In this document: positions 6,717-14,641 of the stretch, one piece after another | How the letters are laid out: each line of letters starts with the position of its first letter | How positions within the stretch are numbered: the stretch's first letter is position 1 | NCBI GenBank assembly: GCA_002414905.1 | Contig: DIAY01000178.1 | Coordinates: 1 to 20,226, forward strand | DNA from: Holophagales bacterium UBA5066 | GTDB taxonomy: Bacteria; Acidobacteriota; Thermoanaerobaculia; UBA5066 | Direction of reading: 5' to 3' | DNA length: 20,226 nucleotides | Translations under genes and position numbers: made by a program | The notes under the pieces: generated by a model | Database searches by the model: none | What the model saw: only the letters and a program-made list of their open reading frames with translations | What the model was told of the DNA's origin: nothing

Positions 6717-8219
6717 ATGAACCCCGAGGAAACGCGACGTCGGTCTTCCGCCTGGTGGGTCGCCGTCGCGACAGCGCCGGTTCTGGTGGCAGCCGCGCTA
6801 AAGGTTCAGGTCGTTTCGAGGCCGTACTGGTCTCACTACTTCGACCCGGAGACGATCTTCTTCTACGACGGCGTGCGTCTGGCACACGGCCTCCCTCCGG
6901 TGAACGTCGACCATCCTGGTGCGCCGACGCAGCTTCTCAGCGCCCTGCTCGTCCTTCTGACCGGGGACGACCCGCTCGGAATCGATCGATTTCGCCACGC
7001 CGGCTACGTGCTCTCCGGACTCCTGCTGTTCCTTGGTGCGTTCGTCCTGCACCGTGCACTTCTGGACCGTCTCGAGCCGGTCTTCGAGATCGCGGCCCTC
7101 TGGGCCTGGTTCTCCTTTCCGACGGTCGTCCGGTGGACGTCGGTCTGGACGACAGAGGCCCTCTGTCTTCCTTTCGGCGCCCTCGCCCTCGCGGCGGCGT
7201 GGAGATTCGACAGGCGGCGCGGCCGCGTGAACGCCGCTCTCCTGGGCGCCTCGTTGGGCCTTCTCGTCTCGTTGAAGTTCCTGTTCCTGTCGTGGCTGCC
7301 GGCGGGCGTCATCCTGGTACTGCTCGGCGGAGAGGAATCCCGGACGAATCGCGTGAAGCAACTCATCGTCGCAGCCACGGCGACGATCGCGGCGTTCGTA
7401 GCCCTGACCCTTCCATCTGTATCCCGGTATCCCTACATGGCGTCCTGGTTCTGGAAGCTCGCCTCGAGAAGTGGTGAGTACGGATCAGGTTCGACGGGCT
7501 TGCCGACGGCAAACGAGGCCGCGGTGATCGTCATTGATTGGGTGGCGACGGCGAAGGGATGGTCGCTGCTCTTCTCTGCGGGACTCGTGTGGCTGCTCGT
7601 GTCGACCGTCCGGGAGAGGCGCCGAGGGCGAGCCTGGGACGGGGCTGCGCTCTTCGCACTCACGGCGCTCGTGTTCTCCTCGCTGGCGGTCTTCCGCGCG
7701 AATGGCAGCGGGAGGTACATGCTGCCGTCGGGGCTCGCGGCGTTCATGGTCTTTTCCCTGGCGCTTTTCCGGGTCCCTGCGAAGGCGCGCTGCGGCGTCG
7801 CGGCGTGCGCCATGGGCGTGGCGGGGCTTCTGCTGGCCCGGTCTCTCGTACAGGATCATTCGAACGAAGCGAGTTGGGCGGCTCGGGGACCCCTCCTGCG
7901 TGGCGAGTTGGCGAACGTCCTCGCCAGGCACGGACTCTCGCTCGATCAGAGCAACCTCGTATATTCGTTCCGGTTCCCGGACCCGGCGTTCGCATTGCGG
8001 ATCATGACCTCCGACCCCCGGATGTACATGCGGATCGAGGAGCAGTTCCCCCGCACCGGGCACTACAACCCCTGGACCCATGAACTCCACCTTCCTCGGG
8101 CGCAGGATCGCTGGGATGCTCTCGTCATCATGGGAAGGGACGTCCCGAGTCTCCCGTTCCCGGTTGGACGAGAGCTCGGACGAATCGAGGACTACATCGT
8201 CCTGGCTCCTTCTTCATGA
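6717..8219 (+). CDS. Polytopic membrane protein, GT-C-like glycosyltransferase (putative)
   Basis: A 500-residue integral membrane protein with about ten hydrophobic helices. After the first helix (about residues 12-28), the predicted first outside loop contains YFDPETIFFYDG (Asp43, Glu45) and NVDHPGAPTQ (63-72). Acidic residues in this loop are the usual metal or base site of GT-C enzymes of the ArnT/PMT/GT39-GT83 type, and a D-x-E plus 'HPGxP' arrangement is seen in membrane glycosyltransferases of polysaccharide loci. The C-terminal 150 residues are soluble and periplasmic-like. Enzymes of this class use polyprenyl-phosphate sugars at the periplasmic face. The start is ATG at 6717, after the G-rich leader (GGGGAG). 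The upstream in-frame extension runs through the epimerase and is a shadow. Its stop overlaps a downstream ATG (ATGA at 8216-8219). Function is inferred from topology; I do not recognise a specific family. Confidence 0.72.
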   Translation: MNPEETRRRSSAWWVAVATAPVLVAAALKVQVVSRPYWSHYFDPETIFFYDGVRLAHGLPPVNVDHPGAPTQLLSALLVLLTGDDPLGIDRFRHAGYVLSGLLLFLGAFVLHRALLDRLEPVFEIAALWAWFSFPTVVRWTSVWTTEALCLPFGALALAAAWRFDRRRGRVNAALLGASLGLLVSLKFLFLSWLPAGVILVLLGGEESRTNRVKQLIVAATATIAAFVALTLPSVSRYPYMASWFWKLASRSGEYGSGSTGLPTANEAAVIVIDWVATAKGWSLLFSAGLVWLLVSTVRERRRGRAWDGAALFALTALVFSSLAVFRANGSGRYMLPSGLAAFMVFSLALFRVPAKARCGVAACAMGVAGLLLARSLVQDHSNEASWAARGPLLRGELANVLARHGLSLDQSNLVYSFRFPDPAFALRIMTSDPRMYMRIEEQFPRTGHYNPWTHELHLPRAQDRWDALVIMGRDVPSLPFPVGRELGRIEDYIVLAPSS

Positions 8220-9886
8220 ACATCTTCCAGGAGATCGAGAAAGAGATCGTCTGCGGTGCGCGTGCCTCCACCACGCGGCTCGCATCACGGGGGATGAAGC
8301 TGTGGCGAGCTTCGCGGAGACCCCGTGGGCGTAGGACCGAACCGCGGGTGGGCGGCGGGAGTGGGGACGGGGTGAGGGGTGAGGGGGGAGCGGCGGGCCC
8401 GGACGCCTGTGTCGCGCCAGATGAGAGGCGAGGCGCGAGGCTCGGCGCGACTGTCCTCGCCGGTCTCCTGCTGCTCCAGCTGCTCCTCGTCTTCGCGGCG
8501 ATCGAACGGACCGGGGCCGGATTCGGCGGCGACGAGCCGGCGTACGTTGCGAAGGCCAGCTGGCTGAAAGAGAACGGGGGCTTTCCGCGCCTGCCGCCAG
8601 GCGAGTGGGGCCGGCCGTTCCCGGCTGATTTTTGGGGAAACAGCGACTGGCGGCCAATCGGCTATCCCGTATTCCTCGCGGCGGTGGGGGGGAGCGGAAT
8701 CGAGCCCGCGACGACCCGAACGAGAGTCGCCGTCGTCCAGTTCCTTTGCGTTGCGGCGGCGTTGTCCCTGACGTACGTCGCTGCCGCGAAGGGCTTCCGT
8801 CTCCACGCCCGCGCCTGTCTCCTGCTCGGGATCGGCCTCGGCCTCCAGCCCTGGGCGTTTGGATACGCAATGCTCGTCGGGCCGGAGTCGCTCACGATGG
8901 TGCTGACGTGGCTCGGGCTTGTCGCCCTCGCCTGGGCCGCAACCGGCAAGGGGCATGCGACCTGGATCGGAACGATCGCGGGCACAGCGTCGCTGACGGT
9001 CGCGGGAATCCTCCGGCCCGAGTCGCTCGTCCTCGCACCCCTGCTCGTTGGCATCGGCGTCTGGCTGGGCCGGCGTGGCCGGCGGCGGACGATTGGCCTG
9101 GTGGTTGCCGCAATCACCGTATTCCTCAGCGTCGTCTCGCTGCAGGTGGCCTACCGATGGAACCTGACCGGCCGGCTCGAGGTCTTCGGTCCAGTCCGAT
9201 TCTTCAATTCGGGGCTCTTCCGCTGGCTCCACACCTGGGTCAACACAGAAAAGAGTGCCTATGACGGGATCGCGTACAGGCTTCCGGCCGGGGTCGTGAG
9301 CATCGACGAGCTTCCCGTGAGGGCGTTTCGGGATCGGGCCGAGAGAGATGCGGTTGCTCGCGCCCTCGACCTCGTCCGCAGCGACGGCTACACCCGCGAC
9401 GTCGACGCGGCTTTCTCCTCGATCGCCGAGAAGAGGGAGAGGGAGTCGATGCTCGGGGCTATCGTCCTGCCGCGGCTTGCGCGTACGGCTCAGCTTTGGC
9501 TGAACCTCGACACGAACAGGCAGTTTCTCTCGGCGCTTTCCCGTGCTCCGAGGCTGTTCTCGAGGGCCGCCCTCGCCCTCGCGACGCTGGGTCGCGGCCT
9601 CGTCCTCGCGCTCTTCGGTGCGGCCGTCGCAGTGTCCTTCCGGGAGGGGTTCCCGTCCGGACCGAGAAGTCTTGCCACGCCCCTGGTGTTTCTGGCGGCC
9701 GCCTATGTTCTTCTCCGTACGCTTCTGGTAGGGCCCGCACTCGGTTGGATGGTGGCGAGGTACATGCAGCCCGCGTGGCTCCCGATGCTCTGGTGCTCCA
9801 TCGCCGGCGCGGTCTGGGTCGGGCGGGCGTGGGCAGGGGGACGAGCCCGATGCTGGCCTCTGAGAGAAGGGTCGGTGCCTCTCTGA
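8216..9886 (+). CDS. Polytopic membrane protein, ArnT/PMT-like GT-C glycosyltransferase (putative); start uncertain
   Basis: Integral membrane protein with about ten hydrophobic helices. After the first one (about residues 74-96 from this start) comes GGDEPAYVAKASWL, with Asp106-Glu107, the acidic pair in the first external loop typical of ArnT/PMT-type GT-C enzymes, then WRPIGYPVFLAAVGG. It probably moves a sugar from a polyprenyl-phosphate donor at the periplasmic face. The ATG at 8216 is used because it overlaps the upstream stop (ATGA), as at other junctions of this operon. However, the first 65 codons read across the asnB relic and repeat copy B out of their ancestral frames, so later in-frame starts (ATG 8294, GTG 8348, GTG 8372 with GGGAG upstream) may be the true one. 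Repeat copy B has GCG where copy A has the ATG start. It ends directly against the AsnB start (TGA then ATG). Confidence 0.75.
   Translation: MNIFQEIEKEIVCGARASTTRLASRGMKLWRASRRPRGRRTEPRVGGGSGDGVRGEGGAAGPDACVAPDERRGARLGATVLAGLLLLQLLLVFAAIERTGAGFGGDEPAYVAKASWLKENGGFPRLPPGEWGRPFPADFWGNSDWRPIGYPVFLAAVGGSGIEPATTRTRVAVVQFLCVAAALSLTYVAAAKGFRLHARACLLLGIGLGLQPWAFGYAMLVGPESLTMVLTWLGLVALAWAATGKGHATWIGTIAGTASLTVAGILRPESLVLAPLLVGIGVWLGRRGRRRTIGLVVAAITVFLSVVSLQVAYRWNLTGRLEVFGPVRFFNSGLFRWLHTWVNTEKSAYDGIAYRLPAGVVSIDELPVRAFRDRAERDAVARALDLVRSDGYTRDVDAAFSSIAEKRERESMLGAIVLPRLARTAQLWLNLDTNRQFLSALSRAPRLFSRAALALATLGRGLVLALFGAAVAVSFREGFPSGPRSLATPLVFLAAAYVLLRTLLVGPALGWMVARYMQPAWLPMLWCSIAGAVWVGRAWAGGRARCWPLREGSVPL
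8221..8334 (+). pseudogene. Relic of an asparagine-synthase-type gene (asnB fragment)
   Basis: Read in the frame of 8263, this segment gives C-L-H-H-A-A-R-I-T-G-D-E-A-V-A-S-F-A-E, then T-P-W-A-stop (TAG at 8332-8334). The intact AsnB-type gene at 9887 has C-V-H-H-A-V-R-I-T-G-E-E-A-G-A-S-F-A-E at its residues 320-338: 15 of 19 residues agree, and by my count 45 of 57 bases. Just upstream, 8221-8240 resembles bases 10797-10815 of that gene with small indels. Similarity ends after the Glu codon at 8319. The fragment lies inside the 5' part of the membrane-protein ORF but in another frame, so it is not expressed as AsnB. It is too divergent to be a recent copy. Confidence 0.75.
8339..8413 (+). 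repeat. Direct repeat copy B (epimerase 3'-end relic)
   Basis: Matches 6642-6716 at 66 of 75 positions without gaps. In the epimerase frame it still reads N-R-G-W-A-A-G-V-G-T-G-stop, against N-R-A-W-A-A-G-V-G-T-V-stop at the true epimerase end. It begins 19 bases after the last recognisable asnB-relic codon. The translated flanks of the two downstream membrane genes also agree (EPRVGGG-x-GDGVRGE). The copies could alternatively be members of a dispersed G-rich intergenic repeat family. Confidence 0.85.
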
Positions 9887-11791
9887 ATGTGCGGCATCTT
9901 TGGCGCCGTAGGCGGGAGTTCCTGGCTGGCCGGGCTGAAGCCGGATCGAGCTATCGAGGCGATGGCCCATCGCGGTCCGAACGGCTCGGGCACCTGGCGG
10001 AGCCCTTCACTTGCCGCACCGGACGGTGGCCCGTCGCCCGCCTGCGCACTGGGGCATACGCGCCTCTCGATCATTGACCTCTCCGACGCCGCGGCGCAGC
10101 CAATGACGACCGCCGCCGGCCGCTACACCCTCGTCTACAACGGCGAGGTCTATAACTTCGCGGAGATCCGGCGGGAGCTCGAAGGGCTCGGGGAGAGCTT
10201 CATCTCGACGGGGGACAGCGAAGTCGTCCTGAAGGCCTGCGTCCGCTGGGGCGAGGGCGCCATCGAGCGTTTCCGAGGGATGTTCGCGCTGGGGTTCTGG
10301 GACGAATCGGAGCGGAAACTTCTCCTCGCGCGTGACCGCCTCGGCATCAAGCCGCTCTATCTCGTGTCGGGGCCGGAGGGCCTCGCCTTCGCCTCCGAAG
10401 TGAGGGCCCTTCTCGCCGCCGGAGCGGCCAGGCGCGTCCTCTCCCCGCGGGGCCTTCTCGGCTACATGCGCTTCGGCTCCGTGCAGGAGCCGGATACGCT
10501 CATCGCGGGAGTGCAGTCGCTCCCGGCCGGCTCCGTCCTTCTCTACGACGGCCGGGAGACCCGCGAGCGAAGCTTCTGGGCTCTCCCCGCAGGGACGCCG
10601 AGGACGATCTCGCGGCAGGAGGCCGTCGCGGGGATCCGGGAGCTCCTTCACGAGTCGGTCCGGCTACGCCTCGTCTCCGACGTTCCCTTCGGCATCTTCC
10701 TCTCGGGTGGAGGAGACAGCTCGGCCCTCGCGGCCCTCGCGTCGGCAGAGGCGAGTCGGCCAGTACACACATTTACAGTCGTCTTCGACGAGGCAGCATT
10801 TTCCGAGGAGAGGTGGGCTGCGGAGGTCGCCGCCCGGTTCGGCTGCGTACATCATGCGGTCCGGATCACGGGGGAAGAGGCCGGCGCGAGCTTCGCGGAG
10901 GCCCTACAAGCACAGGACCAGCCTTCGGGGGACGGACTCAACACCTGGCTCGTCGCGCGCGCAGCGCGCCGGGAAGGGCTCTCCATGGCCCTTTCGGGTC
11001 TCGGGGGAGACGAGGTGTTCGCGGGGTACCCGAACTTCCGCACGTTCGAGAGGCTCGTGAAGCTCTCTGGCGCGGCGGCCTTCGTGCCACGGCCGTTCCT
11101 TTCGTTCCTCGCGGGAAGAGCGGCGCGGCCGGAAGCATCTAACCGCTTCCGCAAGGCGGTTGCCGTCGCGGAGGCAGGTGGCCGGAGCGAAGGAGTCGGC
11201 GCGGCTCTCCGGACTCTCTTCACCGATCGACAGATTGAAGGGTTGATACCGGGATCGGCGTACCGCCCGGGGACTGGTGACGAGAGGTCGATGGCGCCGC
11301 CGTCGGCGAGCGGCGACCTGGTGAACGATCTCTCCCGTTTCGATCTGGCGGGCTACCTCCGGAACACGCTCCTGCGGGACACCGACTCGATGTCGATGGC
11401 GAGTTCGCTCGAGGTGAGAGTCCCGCTCCTCGACCACGTGCTGCTCGAGTACGTCCTGTCGCTCCCGGGCGACATGAAGCTCGCGGGGGAAGGCAACAAG
11501 GCCCTCCTCTTCGAGGCTGTCCCGGAGCTGCCGCGTGAGGCGGGACTGCGGTCGAAGATGGGCTTCGTACTGCCGATCGAAAGCTGGTTCCGCGGTTCGA
11601 TGAGGGGCCGGTTGGAGGAACTCCTGCTCGGCCTGGCCGGTCCGTCTGCCGGCATCTTCGACCAGCGAGGCGTGGCGGATGTCTGGAAGGCGTTCCTCGG
11701 CGGCGACGGGAGCATGACGGCGACTCGCGTCCTCACTCTTGCTTCCCTCGTCGCCTGGATGGCCGAGCACGACCTAGCACTGCCCTCGTGA
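9887..11791 (+). CDS. asnB: Asparagine-synthase-type glutamine amidotransferase (AsnB family)
   Basis: Cytoplasmic class II amidotransferase of 634 residues that uses glutamine and ATP to amidate a carboxylate. Cys2 of MCGIFGAVGG is the N-terminal nucleophile after Met removal. The glutaminase domain shows AMAHRGPNGSG, RLSIIDLSDAAAQPM, YNGEVYNFAEIR and the GDSEVVLK loop, then RDRLGIKPLY. The synthetase domain begins with the PP-loop SGGGDSS (273-279), where the usual Leu/Val/Ile is Gly, and continues with LSGLGGDEVFAGYP and LEVRVPLLDH. Length is normal. In polysaccharide loci AsnB-like proteins such as Pseudomonas WbpS are thought to amidate uronic acids, which would fit the nearby uronate epimerase (inference); free asparagine synthesis is the alternative. 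The start abuts the preceding stop and the end overlaps the next gene (GTGA at 11788-11791). Confidence 0.93.
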   Translation: MCGIFGAVGGSSWLAGLKPDRAIEAMAHRGPNGSGTWRSPSLAAPDGGPSPACALGHTRLSIIDLSDAAAQPMTTAAGRYTLVYNGEVYNFAEIRRELEGLGESFISTGDSEVVLKACVRWGEGAIERFRGMFALGFWDESERKLLLARDRLGIKPLYLVSGPEGLAFASEVRALLAAGAARRVLSPRGLLGYMRFGSVQEPDTLIAGVQSLPAGSVLLYDGRETRERSFWALPAGTPRTISRQEAVAGIRELLHESVRLRLVSDVPFGIFLSGGGDSSALAALASAEASRPVHTFTVVFDEAAFSEERWAAEVAARFGCVHHAVRITGEEAGASFAEALQAQDQPSGDGLNTWLVARAARREGLSMALSGLGGDEVFAGYPNFRTFERLVKLSGAAAFVPRPFLSFLAGRAARPEASNRFRKAVAVAEAGGRSEGVGAALRTLFTDRQIEGLIPGSAYRPGTGDERSMAPPSASGDLVNDLSRFDLAGYLRNTLLRDTDSMSMASSLEVRVPLLDHVLLEYVLSLPGDMKLAGEGNKALLFEAVPELPREAGLRSKMGFVLPIESWFRGSMRGRLEELLLGLAGPSAGIFDQRGVADVWKAFLGGDGSMTATRVLTLASLVAWMAEHDLALPS

Positions 11792-12915
11792 AGAACGTCC
11801 TGCTACTCCTCCCCGGCGCGTTCTCGGGCTACGGCGGCATCGAGATGTACAACCGGCTGCTCGTCCGCGCATTCCTCGAATTGGGGCAGGAACGCGGCTT
11901 CGCGGTGAGGACGCTCATCCTGAACGACGGCACGGAGGAGGTGGATGATCGCTATGTTCCACGCGGCGCCGAGTCGCCCCGGGGCTTCCGCCGGAGGAAG
12001 GCTGCGTTCGCGACGGAGGCCGTCCGAAGAGTCCTTATCGACCACCCGGACCTGGTCGTCATCGGCCACGTCCACTTCGCAAGGCTGGCGCGCCTTGTCG
12101 GAGCCCTCGCACCGGCATCGCGGATCTGGTTCGTCGTCTACGGCATCGAAGTGTGGCACCCGCTGTCGCTCTCGATCCGCCGGGGGCTCGGGCGGGCGGA
12201 GTGTGTTCTTTCCATCAGCGACTACAGCAGGAAGGAGCTGTCGAAGAACGCCGGCGTGCCGCCGGAGCGCATCGAGCTCCTCCCCTGTGCTCTCGACCCG
12301 GTGTGGCAGGAGCAGTACGCACCGCGCCCTGACGACGCCGCGCAAACGAATGACCACCCAACGCTCCTGACGGTCGCCCGACTCGCGGCGTCGGAGCGAT
12401 ACAAAGGGGTTGATTCCGTCCTGCGTGCCCTTCCCGAAGTCCTGCAGGCCTTCCCGAACGTCCTCTACGATATGGTGGGCGACGGCGACGACCGGCCGCG
12501 ACTCGAGGCCCTCGCACGGGAGCTTGGCGTCTCGGAGCGGGTCCGGTTTCGCGGACGCCTCAGCTCCGGCGACCTCGCCGCCGCCTACCGGGACTGCACA
12601 CTCTTCGTCATGCCCTCGAGCCACGAGGGGTTCGGGATCGTCTTCCTCGAGGCCGCGCTCTTCGGCAAAGCGTCGATCGGGGGGCGGCACGGCGGGACCC
12701 CGGAGGTGATCGAGGATGGTGTGACGGGTTTTCTGGTGGAACGGGAGGACTTTCGTGGCCTCGCGAGGGTCCTGAAGGGCATCCTGACCGATGCCTCTGA
12801 GCGCGGCCAGATCGGATTCGCGGCGAGAGCGCAGCTCGAGGCGAAGTTCGTCTACTCGTGCTTTGCGAGACGTGTCGGGAATCTCGTCGAATTGAATCGG
12901 AAGCCGGCAGCCTGA
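11788..12915 (+). CDS. Glycosyltransferase family 4 (GT-B)
   Basis: A 375-residue cytoplasmic GT-B glycosyltransferase. The N-terminal domain has LLLPGAFSGYGGIEMYNRLLV, the glycine-rich acceptor loop of GT4 enzymes (GGIE), and VVYGIEVW near residue 115-120. The C-terminal Glycos_transf_1 domain has TVARLAASERYKGVDSVLRAL, VLYDMVGDGDDRPRLE and the donor-binding motif E-x7-E at Glu280 and Glu288 within SSHEGFGIVFLEAALFG, followed by GTPEVIEDGVTGFLV. All expected elements are present, so the enzyme looks functional. The start is GTG at 11788, overlapping the stop of the AsnB gene. It is followed after 5 nt by the broken GT4 gene. Donor and acceptor sugars cannot be assigned. Confidence 0.92.
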   Translation: MKNVLLLLPGAFSGYGGIEMYNRLLVRAFLELGQERGFAVRTLILNDGTEEVDDRYVPRGAESPRGFRRRKAAFATEAVRRVLIDHPDLVVIGHVHFARLARLVGALAPASRIWFVVYGIEVWHPLSLSIRRGLGRAECVLSISDYSRKELSKNAGVPPERIELLPCALDPVWQEQYAPRPDDAAQTNDHPTLLTVARLAASERYKGVDSVLRALPEVLQAFPNVLYDMVGDGDDRPRLEALARELGVSERVRFRGRLSSGDLAAAYRDCTLFVMPSSHEGFGIVFLEAALFGKASIGGRHGGTPEVIEDGVTGFLVEREDFRGLARVLKGILTDASERGQIGFAARAQLEAKFVYSCFARRVGNLVELNRKPAA

Positions 12916-12920
12916 GTCGG

Positions 12921-13744
12921 ATGAAAAGGGCGAGACAGTCGATCCTGTCCTGTATCTACGCCCACAATTGCTGGGGTGGGATCGAGTCGTGGCTGAAAGA
13001 GATGATCCATTCATTCGAGGACGCGGATTGGAGCACCTCGCTCGCTGTGGCGCGAGGGAAGCGGCGCATCGACGTCGAGAGCTTCGCGAGGTCCTTCGGA
13101 GCGACTGACGTGAAGGAGATCGACGACCGTACCGGGATTCACGAAGGACGGATTGCCGCGACGACGGCACTCCTCCGCAGGGTCAAGGCCGACGTCGCTG
13201 TTCCTCTCAACCAGGCTCACCTGGCGCGGGCCGACGGACGGGCGAAGCGAGAGGGCGCGGTGATGCGGCTCGTGGTACCTCTCGTAGGCTCTTTTCCTGG
13301 CCTGAAGGAGCTGACCTGGTTCAGGGAAGGGGAGACGGCGCGATCGTTCCCGTGCGGCGACATCGCGAAGGCGACCGACGCCGTCGAGCAACTCGCCGAG
13401 CACCCGGAGATGCGCGAGGCGATGTCGCGAGCTTGCGTGCGATCTGCGGAAGACTCAGCTGGCGCCATTGCGGCCAGGCTATGGTTTGTGCGGTCGAGGA
13501 GACTGTTGCTCGGCCGATTGTGCGGGAGGAGCAGCCCAGGCCTGCGCTGTCGATGCCTTCAACGGCGGCCGGGCGCCTGGCGTGGACCGATGTTCCCCCA
13601 CGGGTCGCGGAACTGGTACGAAGGGTCTTCCGCCGATTCCGGGACTTCCAGGACGGTTGGGGAGAGTGGCCGGGAACCCTGGCCGTCCTTGACTCGGCGG
13701 AAAAGAAGAGCCTGCGGCAGGCTCTCCAAAGGGAATCCCGGTGA
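12921..13744 (+). pseudogene. Decayed GT4 glycosyltransferase (internal deletion plus frameshift)
   Basis: From ATG 12921 the frame reads a GT4-like N-terminus (CIYAHNCWGGIESWLKEM, then VKADVAVPLNQAHL and LRLVVPLVGSFPGL-like residues). At about residue 131 it jumps to sequence typical of the far C-terminus of such enzymes (FREGETARSFPCGDIAKATDAVEQL, EMREAMSRACV). The donor-binding half with E-x7-E is missing, roughly 170-200 residues by family length. Around 13455-13485 the plausible coding frame shifts by one: the later frame (VCAVEETVARP..., WGEWPGTLAVLDSAEKKSLRQAL) ends in TGA at 13742-13744, overlapping the GTG of the ABC permease exactly as intact genes here overlap. The first frame instead runs on to 13790, overlapping the permease by 50 nt with non-protein-like composition. 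A short novel protein is possible but less likely. Confidence 0.75.
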
Positions 13745-14628
13745 CGGACGAGGACCGCGGCGAGGAGCCGCGTCTGGCAATGAAGCCTGAAGAGACGAAG
13801 GGTACACCGGTCGTCGACGTGACCATTCAGGCAGCGTCGCGGTTCCACGTCCTGGACCTAGGGGAGCTGTGGCGGTACAGGGTGCTCCTCTATTTTCTCG
13901 TGTGGCGCGACGTCAAGCTGCGCTTCAAGCAGACGGTGCTGGGGGTGGCGTGGATCGCCCTGCGTCCGCTCTTGTCCGTCGCGATTTTCGTGGTTGTTTT
14001 TGGCCGCCTCGCCAAGATGCCATCGGACGGTGTGCCTTACGCGACCTTTTCGATGATCGCGATGGTCCCCTGGACGTACTTCGCGTCGGCGCTGGCGGGG
14101 GCGAGCCTGAGCCTCGTCTCGAACGCGAACCTCATTACCAAGGTCTACGTGCCGCGAATCGTCCTCCCGCTCGCGTCGGTCCTGTCGAACCTCGTGGAGG
14201 TCGCGATCACGCTCGTGCTCACGCTCGCCGTCGTCTGGTGGGACGGAGTCGTTCCATCCTGGCAGGCGATCTGGGCGGTTCCGTTGCTTCTCCTCCTGAC
14301 GAGCGCCTTCGCTCTCGGCTGCGGGCTGTGGCTCGGAGCTTTGAATGTGCGCTTTCGGGACGTCGGGAATGCCGTGCCGTTCCTCCTGCAGGTCTGGATG
14401 TATGCCACTCCGGTGGTCTATCCGCTCTCCCTGGTGCCCGAGCGCTGGCGCTGGGTCGTGGCGCTCAACCCGATGGCCGGAATCGTGGACGCCTTTCGAG
14501 CGGCGATCCTGGGAAGACGAGTCGACGAGCTGCTCCTGGCGGAGGCGGTCGTCACCGTCGTCCTCGTCCTCGTCACAGGCCTCAAATTCTTCCACTCGGT
14601 CGAACGCTCTTTCGCGGACACGGTGTGA
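13741..14628 (+). CDS. wzm: Polysaccharide ABC transporter, permease (Wzm-like)
   Basis: A 295-residue ABC-2-type inner-membrane permease. After a polar, cytosolic N-terminus come ELWRYRVLLYFLVWRDVKLRFKQTVLGVAWIALRPLL (the conserved amphipathic and first membrane region of Wzm/KpsM/TagG proteins), then five further hydrophobic segments. PWTYFASALAGASLSLVSNANLITKVYVPRIVLPLA is near-diagnostic of O-antigen and teichoic-acid exporters, as are LNVRFRDVGNAVPFLLQVWMYATPVVYPLSLVPERWRWVVALNPMAGIVDAFR. The product would form the channel that moves the lipid-linked glycan to the periplasmic face together with the ATPase 13 nt downstream. The start is GTG at 13741; ATG at 13780 is an in-frame alternative that would keep all conserved parts. 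Confidence 0.95.
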   Translation: MTDEDRGEEPRLAMKPEETKGTPVVDVTIQAASRFHVLDLGELWRYRVLLYFLVWRDVKLRFKQTVLGVAWIALRPLLSVAIFVVVFGRLAKMPSDGVPYATFSMIAMVPWTYFASALAGASLSLVSNANLITKVYVPRIVLPLASVLSNLVEVAITLVLTLAVVWWDGVVPSWQAIWAVPLLLLLTSAFALGCGLWLGALNVRFRDVGNAVPFLLQVWMYATPVVYPLSLVPERWRWVVALNPMAGIVDAFRAAILGRRVDELLLAEAVVTVVLVLVTGLKFFHSVERSFADTV

Positions 14629-14641
14629 GGCGGGAAGACCG

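Noticed and set aside
12858..12920. Earlier ATG for the GT4 pseudogene
   Set aside because: It would overlap the preceding intact GT4 by 58 nt; the GT4-like sequence begins just after ATG 12921.
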